A stretch of DNA of 64,000 nt, taken from NCBI GenBank assembly GCA_002943765.1, contig PQWQ01000006.1, positions 1,054,001-1,118,000 on the forward strand, in the 5' to 3' direction. Numbering within the stretch: position 1 is the stretch's first letter; every line of letters begins with the position of its first letter. The notes beneath the pieces were generated by a model. It searched no databases. It was given only the letters and a program-made list of their open reading frames with translations, and was not told where the DNA came from. The DNA is from Psoroptes ovis. Taxonomy: Eukaryota > Arthropoda > Arachnida > Sarcoptiformes > Psoroptidae. The position numbers and the translations under genes were made by a program. Shown one piece after another: positions 47,601-60,100 of the stretch.

Positions 47601-50600
47601 GTAGTCTACATCACCATCATCAATGATTCATTGATTCAATTCTTACATGAAATAATAACAAATACACAAACAAATAACAATATGATTACGATTATCATTA
47701 TCATCACATGAGTTATAAACATTTCTACAATTCCCAACCATCATCACTGACCAAGATCGTATCTAATAGTTACGATTTTAATCATCTTCAAAATATTTAG
47801 TGTTTCAACATTATTTATTGGTTTCGAGTTCTGACCAAATAACTGCACAAATCGATTCGATTCGATTCAATTCATGTTTTTTTTTGTGGATTTTTCCATT
47901 TTTTTTGTTTTGTTCGAAATTTTCATTGTCATTTATGGTCATAGCATTATGATGGTTCTGTTGTTATTATCATTATTGTCATCATGACCATGATTATCAA
48001 TGCTAAATATGTTGTCTAATATTCTGCTTTCTTTGTTCAATAGAGAAATGGAACATCGACAAAAACAGGCCAAAGTTAGTGGAATGAAGCCAAACTGTAC
48101 GAAAAAAGAATTTGGAAACGATTTCGGGTTTTGGAAAATGGTATTTTACAACTTTTTCAAGTTATTTAGCCAGAGAGTTTTATTTCATAATTTCTTCTTC
48201 TTTTTCGAAATGTAAAGATGATAAAAGAAATTCATACGAATCAAATGACCATCAATAGCAAAGAAACGTTTGAGATTTTGTATTTTCCAGAATTTTAGAA
48301 TTTCTCTCTAGTTTCAAAGTAAACAAAATTTAAATGATTATTGTTGCCGATGATGATGATTATGATGACTACGATGATGATAATAATCATAATCATCATC
48401 ATTATCATCGAAAGAAATTTTTATATCATAAATGTTGAAAATGATTTTACTTTCTTCATTTCTTGATGATGATTTTCTTCATTGAAAAAATAGAGATATC
48501 AAAGAAAGTAGAGAGAGCGAGTGAGGAAAAACAAATGATGAAAATCATTTGAATTAATGATAAAATAAACAAACAAACGCTAAATGTTTACTTTGATGTT
48601 TTCATAGCATTTTTAACGTTCATTCATTCATCCATCCATCGTTTCATGCGATTATTATTATTATTATTATTATCATTATGATCTTTGATTTACTTGGAAC
48701 AAATAATCATAATCATCATGGCAATAATAATAATAATAGAAATAAAAAATAAAAAATAATAATGATAATCATATTAAATTGACCAACAACAACATGCCAA
48801 TTGATTTGGTAAATATTTATTTATTTATATTTATGTTTATTTAATGTTCAATGTTTATTTTTTGGATAATAATGATGATGATGATGGTGATAATAATAAC
48901 AATAATAATTTTTATATTATTCGGCATTTTATTCAGTCATCAAATATATGATCAAATTCTTATCTTTTTTTTTCAAAGGAAAGATATCAAAGAATTTATT
49001 TGTGATCATTATTATGATTATGATTTTTTTATTTTTCTGATAGTGTGAAAATTAACGACAATAACACATTTCTTAATCATAATGTTAATTCTAAATCATA
49101 ATTCCATGCAGTTTAACGCTTTGTTTCTCATCGTTATTTTCGATGAAATAGAAATGAGCAAATAGTCAGGGAAAAACAACAAAGAGTGTCATAAATCAAT
49201 AATTTTGCGTGATTATTTATAATTAACAAATGTCTTAGTACACTTACCTCTGCAAATGAATAAATCTTGAACCTTGAATAATGAAGTTTTTAAATTGTTG
49301 AAGTGTTGAAGAGTTTTACACTTGAGGAAAAATCCGTTGAAAATGAATTTGAACGATGAATAGCATCAAAATTTCAGTGTCACATATGTGATTTCATTGT
49401 TTTTTCTGATGTTTCGATTCATTTTAATCAAATTTCAATTCATAGATTTAAATGTATTCATAAAATTCTAAAATTATTCAATGTAAATTAATCTTATTCA
49501 TATAACACTTATTCATTTGGATTGAATATGAGCATCAATTAAAATCGTAGATTTTCAATGTTTACAAACATGAATAATCAATCAGAATATTCAGAAACAA
49601 AAATATTCACTGTTGAACCGAACAAACATACCAGACACGTTTTTTTCACAGGAATTTTGTTGGTGAAAAAGTGAATAAATAAAACAGTTGAAAATAATGT
49701 TGAAATATTGAATGACAACACAAAACAAATTAACAAAAAATCAAATATACCAAATCAATCACAATCGATTTTCATTATATTTTTTCTATCGATTTGTATT
49801 TGAATTTTGAAAACTTAAATCATTTTTTCTTATTTTTTCAAGTTTGAATTTGAATTTTGGCCAAATTAATATAAAAACTCATGGTTAAAATATTCACAAT
49901 TATTTCAAATTGTTTTGAATTTCTACAGATTCCAGATTTTTGACCGTTTTCAAATTGGAGATTTCCAGATTCAGATTTTTTGTTCGAACCGAAATAATAA
50001 TAAAGTCAGACCGAAAAAATTTTTCAATTATGCCCGGAAACATAATATCAAAAACAGATACATCAAAACATTGGGGAACCAAATCGTTTGTTTGTTTTGT
50101 TTTAGTTTGGTATAATCGGTGTGTGGAACCGTAACGAACATTGAAAAAAACAAACATGAAATTCATTGAAAAAAATTGTATGAAAAATGAAAAAAATTAA
50201 ATTTTTTGAAATTTCAAATAAAATACAGTTTCACATTGAAATAACACATGACAATAACAAACGAAAACGACGACGACTGAACACTGTTTCATTTTGTTTC
50301 TGAACCAGAAAAAACTTTTTGCTTTAGATATTTGGTGTTTTTTCGCCAATTTATATCCGCCGAAATTTGGGTGAATTTCTATTTTCATTCTTCATTTCAT
50401 GATTCAATATTTTTCGTCATCATCATAGTTGTCTTCTGTTGCCTTTTCTTCGCATGGCGCCGTCGTTGTTTCGATTTTTCTGATTAGGGTGATGGTAATT
50501 CTGTAATGATTTTCACTGCTGCAATTCTGTGTATTCACTGTGGTATCATTTTGGTGTAACATGGTTGTGAACGAATCGTGTGTCTGTGTTTGGTGCATGA

Positions 50601-53600
50601 TGAAGAATTTGAGCTGAAAATTTTGGATCTCTGTTGTGATCTCTGTATGGAAACACATGCCATGTTTTTTTGTATTTTTCATTATTTTTCCAAAGGAATA
50701 CAATGATTATAACGGTATTTATTATTATCAATATTATTATTATTTAACAATTCAAATCAATTTAGTTTTAATTTTAATATAATATTTTAGCCCATTCTTT
50801 CAATATTCAATTATTTTTACGATAATTCAATTTCTAATTCAAAATTGATATGTATGAATGTTCGTTTTTTTCAGAATTGAATTGTGAAGAATAGAATTAG
50901 GAATAAAAATATTCATATTTTTATATCAGAAATGAAATAAAAATGAAAATTTTTCAAGTTTTTATGTAAATAAATTTTCAAATATTCAAATTATGATCGA
51001 ATATCAGATATTTTCCATTTTATTGAAGGTTAAATATAATTTTCAGGTGCTCATGATTATCATATTTATTCGAATAATAAAAATGATAAAAATGTATAAA
51101 CCTTAAAAAATAATATGAATCAATGATGATATTAATAATTATAGTTTAAATCTTACCCAATGACTTTGAAACAAATATAATGGCTAATTATACGAACAGT
51201 GAATATCAGTGAATGATAACAGTGTGCCTATTACGATTATTTAGTTATCATAACGATTATTTTAATCAAAAATTTTGAACCAAAAATTTTTGGCCTTATT
51301 CATATTTCACTTATTTAATATTATTGTCAGCAGATAACTCGAATTTTGATGAATTAATAATTAAAATTCAATGATAAATACTGTAACAGAATATTTTTCA
51401 ATTTCATTTTGTTTCACTCTTCAAATTGTTTGATTGAAATGATTTTGTAAAATTTCCTATCTTCAATTTATCCCAGAAAAGAATTTTCAAATTCAAAACG
51501 GTGAATAATAATTGACTTAATTTCATTCCATTTTTTCTTTGATTATCATCATAATTATTAATTATTATTATGATTATGATTACTCATACTTTTTTGAGCT
51601 TAAAGCAGTACCAATTTTTTTTTTTGTTTCATCATACAGAAAACCCAAAATACAAAGCATTTTAATTTCATTATTATTTTTATCATTATCATTATTATAA
51701 GAGATTAGAGATAATTTAAGAGGAAAAAGAATTGAAATCCATGTGTGTGTATTTATGCGATGAAGAAGAAATAAGTTTTAAGTATGATTGTAAAGCCAAA
51801 TGACTAGAATATAATTTAAAGCAGGAAATTTTATTTTATTCGTAAAAATTTTTTTGTTTTGTTTTTGGTTCGTTTATCTTATCACATAAATTTCAAATCA
51901 ATAGAAGAAGAATACAACGCAAAAGTATGGAAAAAAATAAGCGAAAATTCTTTTCATACATTTTCAATGTTCCGGTATAGCATTGAATTCTTATACTACA
52001 ACTGAATGAAGATGATTAAAAACAATCTTGTATTACTTTTAGAAGAAAAAGAAAGAATAAGAAAAACTTAAATAATGTCAAATGAAAACGAAAAACGAAA
52101 TAAAAATGATGCGGATTATCATTTTGAATGTTATAACTGTAATAATAATGGAAAAAATAACATTTCTTCAAATGTAGAACTCGAAGAGAGAAAATAAAAT
52201 GGCAATCAATGGAATTTCGTTTCGTTTTTTGAGCTCATTTTTTTTGTCTCACTTAATTCATTGGATTTGAATTCAATTTGTGGTTCGAAGCGAGAAAAAA
52301 AAGAAGCGAAGAAATAAAAATAAAATAAATTTGGTCTCTTTATTATTTTTCCTTAAATTTAATAATTGAAATTCATACTGGAATCGTTTTAGATTCTCTT
52401 AATTTTCTCTATTCTTTCACTTCTTTTTCTCCGATCCATCTTCACAGACAATCCAATTTTACTTTAATTGTCAATGTAAAATTCAAGATATTATAGCGAC
52501 CGAAAATTCTAGACCATTTCATTCAAGTTTATTTTTTGACCACTCATTTTGATTTCGGATTTTTTCAAATCTTGTTCATTTTTTCTCCTTTTAATTTGGT
52601 CTGTCTGATAATTTTCCTCAATTTTCCGATAGTTCATTTGTTTATTGTACTTGTAAACGATTTATTTATATTATTTTTGATTTTTCTCTTTAGTCACTCT
52701 TCATTTGAAATTTTTACTTAGTTAAATGAATGAAATCAATGATTTTAGTTTTGAGAAGATTTTTGATTAAGAACAAATAAATGAATGAAATGAATTGAAT
52801 TGGATGAAATGCCAAATTGAACAAAAACAAAAATAAATAAATAAAACTATGATGGAAACCAATGAAGAGCTAAGAGAATAAATACTTAAATGAAATGAAA
52901 ATGAAAAACTTTATTTCCAACTCTTCTTTTACTTTTATTGACAAATGGTAGGAAATGAAGATAGATTGGAATCATCGTCGTCGCTGCTGCTGTTATTGTT
53001 AAAGAGTTGTTGTTGTTGTACCAAAAACTCTTTTAACTCTTTAATATCTCAAGAATTGGGAAAATGAAAACGAAAAAGAAAAAATTACAAATGAAATGAA
53101 ATAAAACAAAATATTCTCAATGGAATAAAAACAATAATAATAGAATTGAATAGCTTTTAATTAACAACAACAACTAAACAAATGAAAAATAAAGATGATC
53201 ATCATCATCAACAATAAAGATCTTCAGAACAGCTATAATAAAAACTACCAAATAAATAAATAAATGAGTAAAATGAAATAAAACTCAAATGATAATTTCG
53301 ACTATACTTTTCACCATTCATTTTAAATGTTTTAGTCTATGAAATGAAATGAAATGTTTTCAGTGTTTAAAGATGTAAAGAGTACCAGTACTGAAATACT
53401 TGAAATTGAACAAATAAAAGTTTTTTCCCAATTTTTACCCGTCTTTGAATATCGAGAAGCGAGCATTTCACATTCATTATAATTAAACATTTCTCTTCAA
53501 TTGCATTGAATTGACAACACTTGAATTGCAATAACAACAAGCGAATCGAGAGAAATATGGTCAATCAGCAAATATTTTGTTTTTGCACAAAATTTTCTGA

Positions 53601-53985
53601 AGAATTTTCTGATTTTTTCTTTGAAAACAGCAATGAATTCTAATTATCATTAACATTATTTATAATGATTAGAATTTCGATGAAGATGAAAAAAAATTGC
53701 TAAAAACATCTAAATGATGAAATCAAAGCAACTCAAGAAAAAAACTGGCAATTTCAATGTGAAAAATTTGAAATTTCAATTTTTCAGACCAGAAATGAAT
53801 GCAATTAAAAGGTTTCGTCCATATCAAAACCATATATTAAGTACGAATTTGACCAATTTCAATTCATCATCTGAACAAAATGGATAAAAATAGTTATAAT
53901 CAAATAAATTTGTAAAAAAAATAAATTTTCAATCTATCAAATTTATCGAATCACAAGGAAAGGAAATAAACATTTCCATAAAATA
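38665..53985. other. 15.3 kb without a gene I can support; Dscam 5' flank
   Basis: The DNA is AT-rich throughout, with only short chance reading frames. The untranslated first exon and promoter of Dscam should lie here or further right. Two less AT-rich patches are candidates: about 39,530-39,680 and about 50,200-50,700. Other content is simple repeats such as a short TG run near 44,970 and ATC/ATG triplet runs (for example about 48,350-48,410). Confidence 0.5.
50404..50703 (-). other. Less AT-rich block: possible exon, UTR or promoter region
   Basis: About 300 bases on the minus strand stay open in one frame, ending in EEKATEDNYDDDEKY and a stop. The block contains CpG-bearing segments (GGCGCC near 50,458) that stand out from the surrounding DNA. 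A second frame is open across its 5' half. No domain is recognisable and the splice sites are not convincing. It could equally be the 5' UTR or promoter of Dscam, about 11.7 kb upstream of its first coding exon. Confidence 0.2.
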
Positions 53986-53990
53986 AATAT
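53986..53990. repeat. Target-site duplication, left (AATAT)
   Basis: AATAT stands directly left of the left LTR and again directly right of the right LTR (57,104-57,108). This 5-base duplication defines both ends of the retrotransposon and shows that it arrived by integration. Confidence 0.85.
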
Positions 53991-54220
53991 ATCATAAAAA
54001 ACACAATTTTAAATTTTGTTTTAATAATTTTTATTTAATTTTATTTTATTTTCAATTATTTGGTTAATTTTATATTTTTTCTACCTTGTGTGGTAGTTGA
54101 TTCTCAGAATTGGAATGCCTGATGCAATGTTAATTTTTTTAACATTGCAATATTTCAACGGTTTTTTGGGGGATATTCACAAAAGACGAATTTCATGATT
54201 TTTTAGACTTTATCATGACA
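53991..54220 (-). repeat. 3' LTR of the BEL/Pao-like element (230 bp)
   Basis: By eye it is identical to the LTR at 56,874-57,103. On the minus strand it starts TGTCATGATAAAG and ends TTTTTTATGAT, so the usual CA end is missing. It includes several AATAAA-type hexamers on the minus strand for polyadenylation. The last ten codons of the Gag-protease ORF lie inside it. Confidence 0.9.
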
Positions 54221-56772
54221 TCCCCCCGCCTAAGATGTTGCGTTGGGATACCAGCGTCGATTGGTTGATATCTAAATCTTGCTTTCTTATTGATTTTATC
54301 GCGACTAAAATTATTTTTTATATCTGTGAAATGAAAATCATCATATGTTTCACGTTTTGATGTTCTGGGTAAATCTTTAAGTGGCATTTGTTTGTAATTT
54401 CTGGTTTTTTGATAATTGACATCATTTTTTACATGGCATTCATGTAACTTGATGACAATTGGTTTGCGATGATGTTGATGCATTTGAGAACATTGATTGG
54501 ATCTGCGCTGGTAAGATTGGTCATTGAATTGTTTAATACCTGAATGAATGCGACGATGTTGCACTAGATGTATTGGGTTCGTGGATGATTTTATTTTATT
54601 TTGTGGTGGTTGTTGTTGTTGGGTTGTCGGTTTCATTGTTTGGATTGGTCTTGAATTGAAATTTTTGTTGATTCGATTATCATTTAGATGTTCTTGATAT
54701 TTGTTTTTCTTGTTTTGGTGTTGTTGTTGATATCGTACTGAGCGGTTTCTCAAACGTTGGTTCGTTCTATTATCTTTTCTCATTGACGTTTCAGTTGAAT
54801 TCATTCCCTTTTGATTAATTTGTTTAGCTATTAGCTCATTATTTTTCGGTTCAATATTAAGCTGAAATAGTACCATTGATGATCTAGATATCATGATAGT
54901 ATCGTATAGATGTTCAACAACAAAGAATCTCAAATTTTTTTCTATATTGCCGATTTTCACTGTGGCGATGACCGAATTTTCTAATTTTGTTCTTTTACCT
55001 AATAATATCAAATCAAGATTTACTTTTTTTGGATGTAATTTCAATGAATTGCAAATAGAAGGTGTCATTACATTCATGTTGGATCCAGTGTCAATCGTCA
55101 ATTCAAAATGTTTATTATTAATTTTGCCATGAACTTTTACCTTTGGTATTTTTAATTTATCATATAATTTGTTATCTTCACCATCTTGTTGATTGTGATC
55201 TTGCATTTCAGTTTCATTTGTTGTTAATTGGTAATTTTCAAAAGCCCTCAACCCAATTACAGATTCGTCATCATCATAATTAACAAAGAAATTTTCTGGA
55301 TTTCGTTCATTGCTTGTTTCATTTATATTAGATGATTGTTGAGCACGATTATTTGATTCATTCAAATTAGATGATGATTGTGATTGATTGTTTTCAGACA
55401 GAGTGACTAAGAAATTTTGATTATTTTGGTTGTTATTCATGTTATTATTATTACAATATAATGGATGATGTTTTTGTAGGCAGATACAGCAACGTCGAAC
55501 GTTACGGCAATCAGTAGCCAGATGATTCGTTTTAAAACAATTGCGACATAGATTACGACTTTCTATTATGCGTTTTTTTTCTGTAGGAGCCATTTGAGCT
55601 CTGCAATCTACTGTATTGTGAGAGTTGCTGCTACAAAAATAGCAGATAAATCTGTTCATTGTTGTTGTGGATGTTATATTATTATTGTTATTATTATTAC
55701 GAATTTGATTAGTTGTTTGTCTGATTGGATTTGTCTCATAATTCATGGATACATTAATAGCTGCACTTCTTTCCTTAGCGACTTGTTTAAACTCTTGTAA
55801 TATACCAATAATTTCATCGATTTCTTTGTCAGATACAGATTTGATTTTTTGATATAACGATTTTGATAATTTGCTGCCGATGATGAATTTAAACTTTTCT
55901 TTGACCTGTTCATTTGCACCAGACATAATCAATCGTTTGTACGTTTTTTCAATACCAAGTAATAATTTATTGATCTGGTTTTCATCGAATTCATCTTCTA
56001 TGCGTTTTTCTTTAGCAAAATCTTTCAATATTAGATTGAAAATTTCATTTTCATTATAAAAATGTTCTTTTAATTTTATTTTTGCTCGATTGTAATCATT
56101 GTTGTCGCTATAAAACAGTCCACTAATCAATTGTACACTTCTGTCATCTAATTTATCTTTCAAGATGTCCAATTTCATTGCATCAGGTAAATTCAATTGG
56201 TCTAATACATTTTCTAATGGAGTAAAAAATTCACGAAAATTAAGAAATTCACCATCAAATTTTTTTAGATATTTCAATCCTTTAAAGATTAGATCTTCGT
56301 TATAATGGCCAAAATTGTTGTTAGAATTTCCACTATGATTGCTGTTGAGATTTCTGTTGTTATTATTGCTTACAAGAATATTGTTGTGGTTCAAATTTTG
56401 ATTGTTGTCATTATTAGATTCTTCAACAGAATTCAATTTTCTTTCATAAGTTTGATATTTGTTTCTAATTTTCTCAAATTTTTCTTGGTATTCTTGATCA
56501 AACAATTTATATTTTCCTTCATCGAAATTTTTACCATTTTTCTTTGTGAAATTCAAATTTTCTTCATACAATCTATTATACTGATCAATATCTTCGGTCA
56601 ATTTTTTTGTTCTGTTCATGTAATCCAATGGTGAAACTTTTGAATCGTTAAATAATTTAGTTATTGCTGTTCTAATCATAGTTTTTTTCTTATCCAATTC
56701 ATTATATTGTGTTGGATTTGGATGTTGATCAATTGGAGATGGTATTTCCATAGTATCTTGAACATTTTCCAT
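54193..56772 (-). CDS. Gag-protease polyprotein, BEL/Pao type, 859 residues
   Basis: Residues 1-160 are charged and Asn-rich. Residues about 165-335 resemble the Pao-type Gag domain (DUF1759), with KFDGEFLNFREFFTPLE and a helical remainder. Three knuckles follow: two CX2CX4HX4C (377-390, 409-422) and a shorter Cys/His cluster at 428-440 (CLQKHHPLYC) typical of Pao elements. An aspartic protease lies at about 545-660, with the active-site motif DTGS at 561-564. The last 200 residues are basic and Gln/Asn-rich with no domain; RT and integrase should stand here. The end, LRRGDVMIKSKKS, is translated through the purine tract into the 3' LTR. It would assemble particles around element RNA and process itself. 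No stops or frameshifts interrupt it. Confidence 0.85.
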   Translation of the reverse strand: MENVQDTMEIPSPIDQHPNPTQYNELDKKKTMIRTAITKLFNDSKVSPLDYMNRTKKLTEDIDQYNRLYEENLNFTKKNGKNFDEGKYKLFDQEYQEKFEKIRNKYQTYERKLNSVEESNNDNNQNLNHNNILVSNNNNRNLNSNHSGNSNNNFGHYNEDLIFKGLKYLKKFDGEFLNFREFFTPLENVLDQLNLPDAMKLDILKDKLDDRSVQLISGLFYSDNNDYNRAKIKLKEHFYNENEIFNLILKDFAKEKRIEDEFDENQINKLLLGIEKTYKRLIMSGANEQVKEKFKFIIGSKLSKSLYQKIKSVSDKEIDEIIGILQEFKQVAKERSAAINVSMNYETNPIRQTTNQIRNNNNNNNITSTTTMNRFICYFCSSNSHNTVDCRAQMAPTEKKRIIESRNLCRNCFKTNHLATDCRNVRRCCICLQKHHPLYCNNNNMNNNQNNQNFLVTLSENNQSQSSSNLNESNNRAQQSSNINETSNERNPENFFVNYDDDESVIGLRAFENYQLTTNETEMQDHNQQDGEDNKLYDKLKIPKVKVHGKINNKHFELTIDTGSNMNVMTPSICNSLKLHPKKVNLDLILLGKRTKLENSVIATVKIGNIEKNLRFFVVEHLYDTIMISRSSMVLFQLNIEPKNNELIAKQINQKGMNSTETSMRKDNRTNQRLRNRSVRYQQQHQNKKNKYQEHLNDNRINKNFNSRPIQTMKPTTQQQQPPQNKIKSSTNPIHLVQHRRIHSGIKQFNDQSYQRRSNQCSQMHQHHRKPIVIKLHECHVKNDVNYQKTRNYKQMPLKDLPRTSKRETYDDFHFTDIKNNFSRDKINKKARFRYQPIDAGIPTQHLRRGDVMIKSKKS
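54221..54231 (-). other. Polypurine tract of the LTR retrotransposon
   Basis: On the minus strand AGGCGGGGGGA directly abuts the 3' LTR. This is where plus-strand DNA synthesis is primed in LTR elements. It is inside the ORF, where it encodes Arg-Arg-Gly. In such an AT-rich region the G run stands out. Confidence 0.8.
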
Positions 56773-56873
56773 TTTTTTCCAGTGATAAAATTTATGATCG
56801 ATAATTTAAATTAAACGCGTATAAATTTTCTTCAAAAAAATTTTTTTTTTCAAGTTACTGATCTTGCTGGCTT

Positions 56874-57103
56874 ATCATAAAAAACACAATTTTAAATTTT
56901 GTTTTAATAATTTTTATTTAATTTTATTTTATTTTCAATTATTTGGTTAATTTTATATTTTTTCTACCTTGTGTGGTAGTTGATTCTCAGAATTGGAATG
57001 CCTGATGCAATGTTAATTTTTTTAACATTGCAATATTTCAACGGTTTTTTGGGGGATATTCACAAAAGACGAATTTCATGATTTTTTAGACTTTATCATG
57101 ACA
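56874..57103 (-). repeat. 5' LTR of the BEL/Pao-like element (230 bp)
   Basis: This copy of the LTR is identical by eye to the 3' LTR and should hold the promoter of the element on the minus strand. Just downstream, where a tRNA primer-binding site starting TGG is expected, the minus strand reads AAGCCAGCAAGATCAG, so the priming site is not conventional. Confidence 0.9.
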
Positions 57104-57108
57104 AATAT
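57104..57108. repeat. Target-site duplication, right (AATAT)
   Basis: This is the partner of the AATAT at 53,986-53,990. Confidence 0.85.
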
Positions 57109-60100
57109 TTAATGAATTTTCTATTTTTCAAATGGTCAAAGATTTTAAACGTTTCCTTGATTCAAACAAACATTCATATCGAAAAAAAGTAATTAGCCAG
57201 AATTGTACTTGTTACATAATCGAAAATTTTGTTTTTATTTTTCCGTTTCAGTTATTTACCAGAAATGTTCGAATTATCATCATCAATTAATTTACTGATG
57301 ATAAATGATCCTTTTTATGGCGTAAAAATGGTGTTATTTTTGAATCAAAAAACACGCTGAATTAATGATAATAATGATCAACGATGAATTATCGGAAAAA
57401 ATAAATAATCAATGGAAGCTATTCTCATCTCATGATATTTAAATGTGTTTGTTCATTTAATCATTTGATTATTTGTATGAATGTAAATAATTCCGTATGA
57501 TAATTGTGTGGATGAATAGGAATAAATATCATTTATTATTGATATCTTCTGCTCCACCATTTCAAGTTTTCTGGGCAGTAGTTCATTCCAATATTTAAAA
57601 CGGTAGCCCGAATGGTAAGGATTACAAGGAAAACCCATCAAATAAATCATTGAATTTTCTTTTTTAGCCTTAATCAAAACTATTCAATTGAACAAAATTC
57701 AACAAAAAACGATGCGGTAGTTTGGTGGAAAATTCTAATTCAGTTCCCTTAATGCGTATGTGATAGATTTGATGTATTTTCAAATCTGTCAAATCCAATT
57801 TTTAAAAATTTTTTGGTCAAAAAATCAAAATATCAAGCAAGATAATATGCATTACCAAAGATAATTCAAATTTTTTGGGCAAATTATATTTCATTATTTT
57901 TATTTTAGCTGATGATAATAAATCATATCAATATTTTGCTTCATATTTTTTCGCTGTAAAGTTTTTGATTATTTATCTGCACATCCATAATTTTTTTCGA
58001 TGTATTCTTGCTTACCAATAATAATTTAATGCGTTGGAAAATGCGGTGATAATATTAATTATTTTTTCTTCGATTCTCACATTTTAAATATTGAATGAAT
58101 TTCTATTGGAAGAAATATTCGTTTTTCATTCATATTTTCTCAGTTATTATGTTACAGTTTTTCGATTTCACATTTCTGTTCTCCAAAATCCGGTAAATCC
58201 TAAACAAGAGAATTAAAAATGGGAAGAAAAAAATTTCAGGTTTCCTGTAGAAAATTGGTTTCACTTCCTGAAATGTTTTTCGTCATCATCGTCATCAACA
58301 TCCCCGTGGAAAATGATTACGGATTCATTTGAATCAATTTGAATCCTTCTATTCAGACTCATTATTATTAATATTATGATTATGATTATTATCATTATTA
58401 TTATTTATTAGCTATTTCAGCATCCAAAATGAGAAATGAGGAAATATTTAGAATAAAAAAATAATAATCCACGGAAAATAAAAAAAAAAACAGTAACAAC
58501 TGTGGCAATTATTATCAATGTATTTATTTTATTTATGGTTATCGCAAAGAGATAATTATTAAATCATTATTTCTAATTTTTATTTTCAATTACAATTTTA
58601 TTCCTTTTCCATTTGAACATTTAATCATGATTTACTTAGCAAAAGCATAATAAAAATGAAATTGAAAATAATTATTCTTAGAAATTTGTCACAGAATTGA
58701 ACGGAAAAAACTTGATAAAATCAATCATAATCAATGAAAGGTTTGATTGAAATATTTGTTATTTTGTATTTATTTATCATTTTCAATCATAGCAACTTGA
58801 ATAAGCTTAAATAAGATAAATGATCATTTGGCTAATGTTGTTTATGTTGGTATCAATATTCATTCATTCAACATCATAAACTATGATCCATAAATATTCA
58901 GTAGAAAGTATAATTCATTTTTCAATTGTTTTTTTTTCATTTTGAGGTCTCATGTCAAATTTGTCAACATTATTATTATCATTAATGCATGCGAGAGGGA
59001 CTCGATTCAATGAATCATAAATAGAATCGTTTTTGGTATGGAGAAAAAAGCATCAGAATAAAACAATATGGCAATTTGCAAAAGCAAAAACAAAACTGCA
59101 TCGAAATTGAAACAAAAACACAGTTTGAATTGAAATATTGTAATATTTCATTTTGTTCAATTTTGATGGTGGAAAAATACTAAACAATTTTGATGATGAT
59201 AAATTCATTACAATAATCATCTTAATGAGCTTATTTATCATCGTTTTTCTTTGAAATTTTTTCTGCTGCTGCTGCTCCAGTTGGTGATGATGATGATTCC
59301 AACATGTTTCATCATCATCATTCACCAAACACAAAAATATATTTCAACATATTTATGTTGAAATGAATGTGGAATGATACGAAAAAACGAAAAAATAAGA
59401 AAAATGATTTCAAAATGATGCTCGTCGGGAGAGGGAGAATCTTTGAATGAAATTTTTTTCTCATTTTGTTTTGTTTTTGTTTTATTATGCATCATTTTCA
59501 TTTCAATTCATTTATTTTTTGCTTTGTTTTGCATCATCCTTGTGAAGATCATATTTTGATGTTTTTGTTTGAAAACAAATGATGAATTTTCAAGCTTTTT
59601 CTTCTTTCTCCATTTTCGCTTTTGAATTCTTGATTCATTGATGTTTATCATTTGCACATACATACACATTAGTTACAGCAAAATACGAAATTTGCAAACA
59701 ATTTCACATTCACCAAAACAAAAAAAAAAAAAAAAAAAAAAAAAAATCAAAATTCAAATTAATTGAAATGTTATTTTTTGCTAATTTCTTATATTGAATT
59801 TTATTATTCTTCATTCGTTCAACTTTGACTGAAACATGTTTCTTTTATTAGACAAATCGAGTTGAAACACTTAAAATGGATTAATTTGTGGCATGAAACA
59901 ATGAACACAAAAAACATTAACAAATTACAAATCAAGAAATTGAGAATTGAAATGATTATTCGAATAAATTTAAGAATACTTCCTTGAAAACCAATAGGAA
60001 AAAAATAGAAAAAAATAATCAATCAATGCAAGAATCGTAATTGACACATGTATATCTATAGAAATAATGATGATGTTTGGTGGAATATTGGTGCTAAATT

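Larger units (their letters stand above)
53991..57103 (-). mobile_element. Non-autonomous BEL/Pao-like LTR retrotransposon, Gag-protease only (3.1 kb)
   Basis: The element is complete: 5' LTR, 101-base leader, one ORF, purine tract, 3' LTR, flanked by AATAT duplications. The ORF encodes Gag with three zinc knuckles and an aspartic protease, but nothing resembling reverse transcriptase, RNase H or integrase. A normal BEL/Pao element is about twice as long. Identical LTRs, an intact ORF and an intact target duplication mean insertion was very recent. It must have been copied by an enzyme supplied in trans, presumably from a full-length relative elsewhere in the genome (inference). Its family follows from the Gag type and knuckle pattern rather than from a polymerase. 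Confidence 0.85.

Noticed and set aside
57453..57677. 74-codon minus-strand ORF with a protein-like middle part
   Set aside because: It has no domain, no partner exons and no promoter context. I kept it only as a remark in the intergenic entry.
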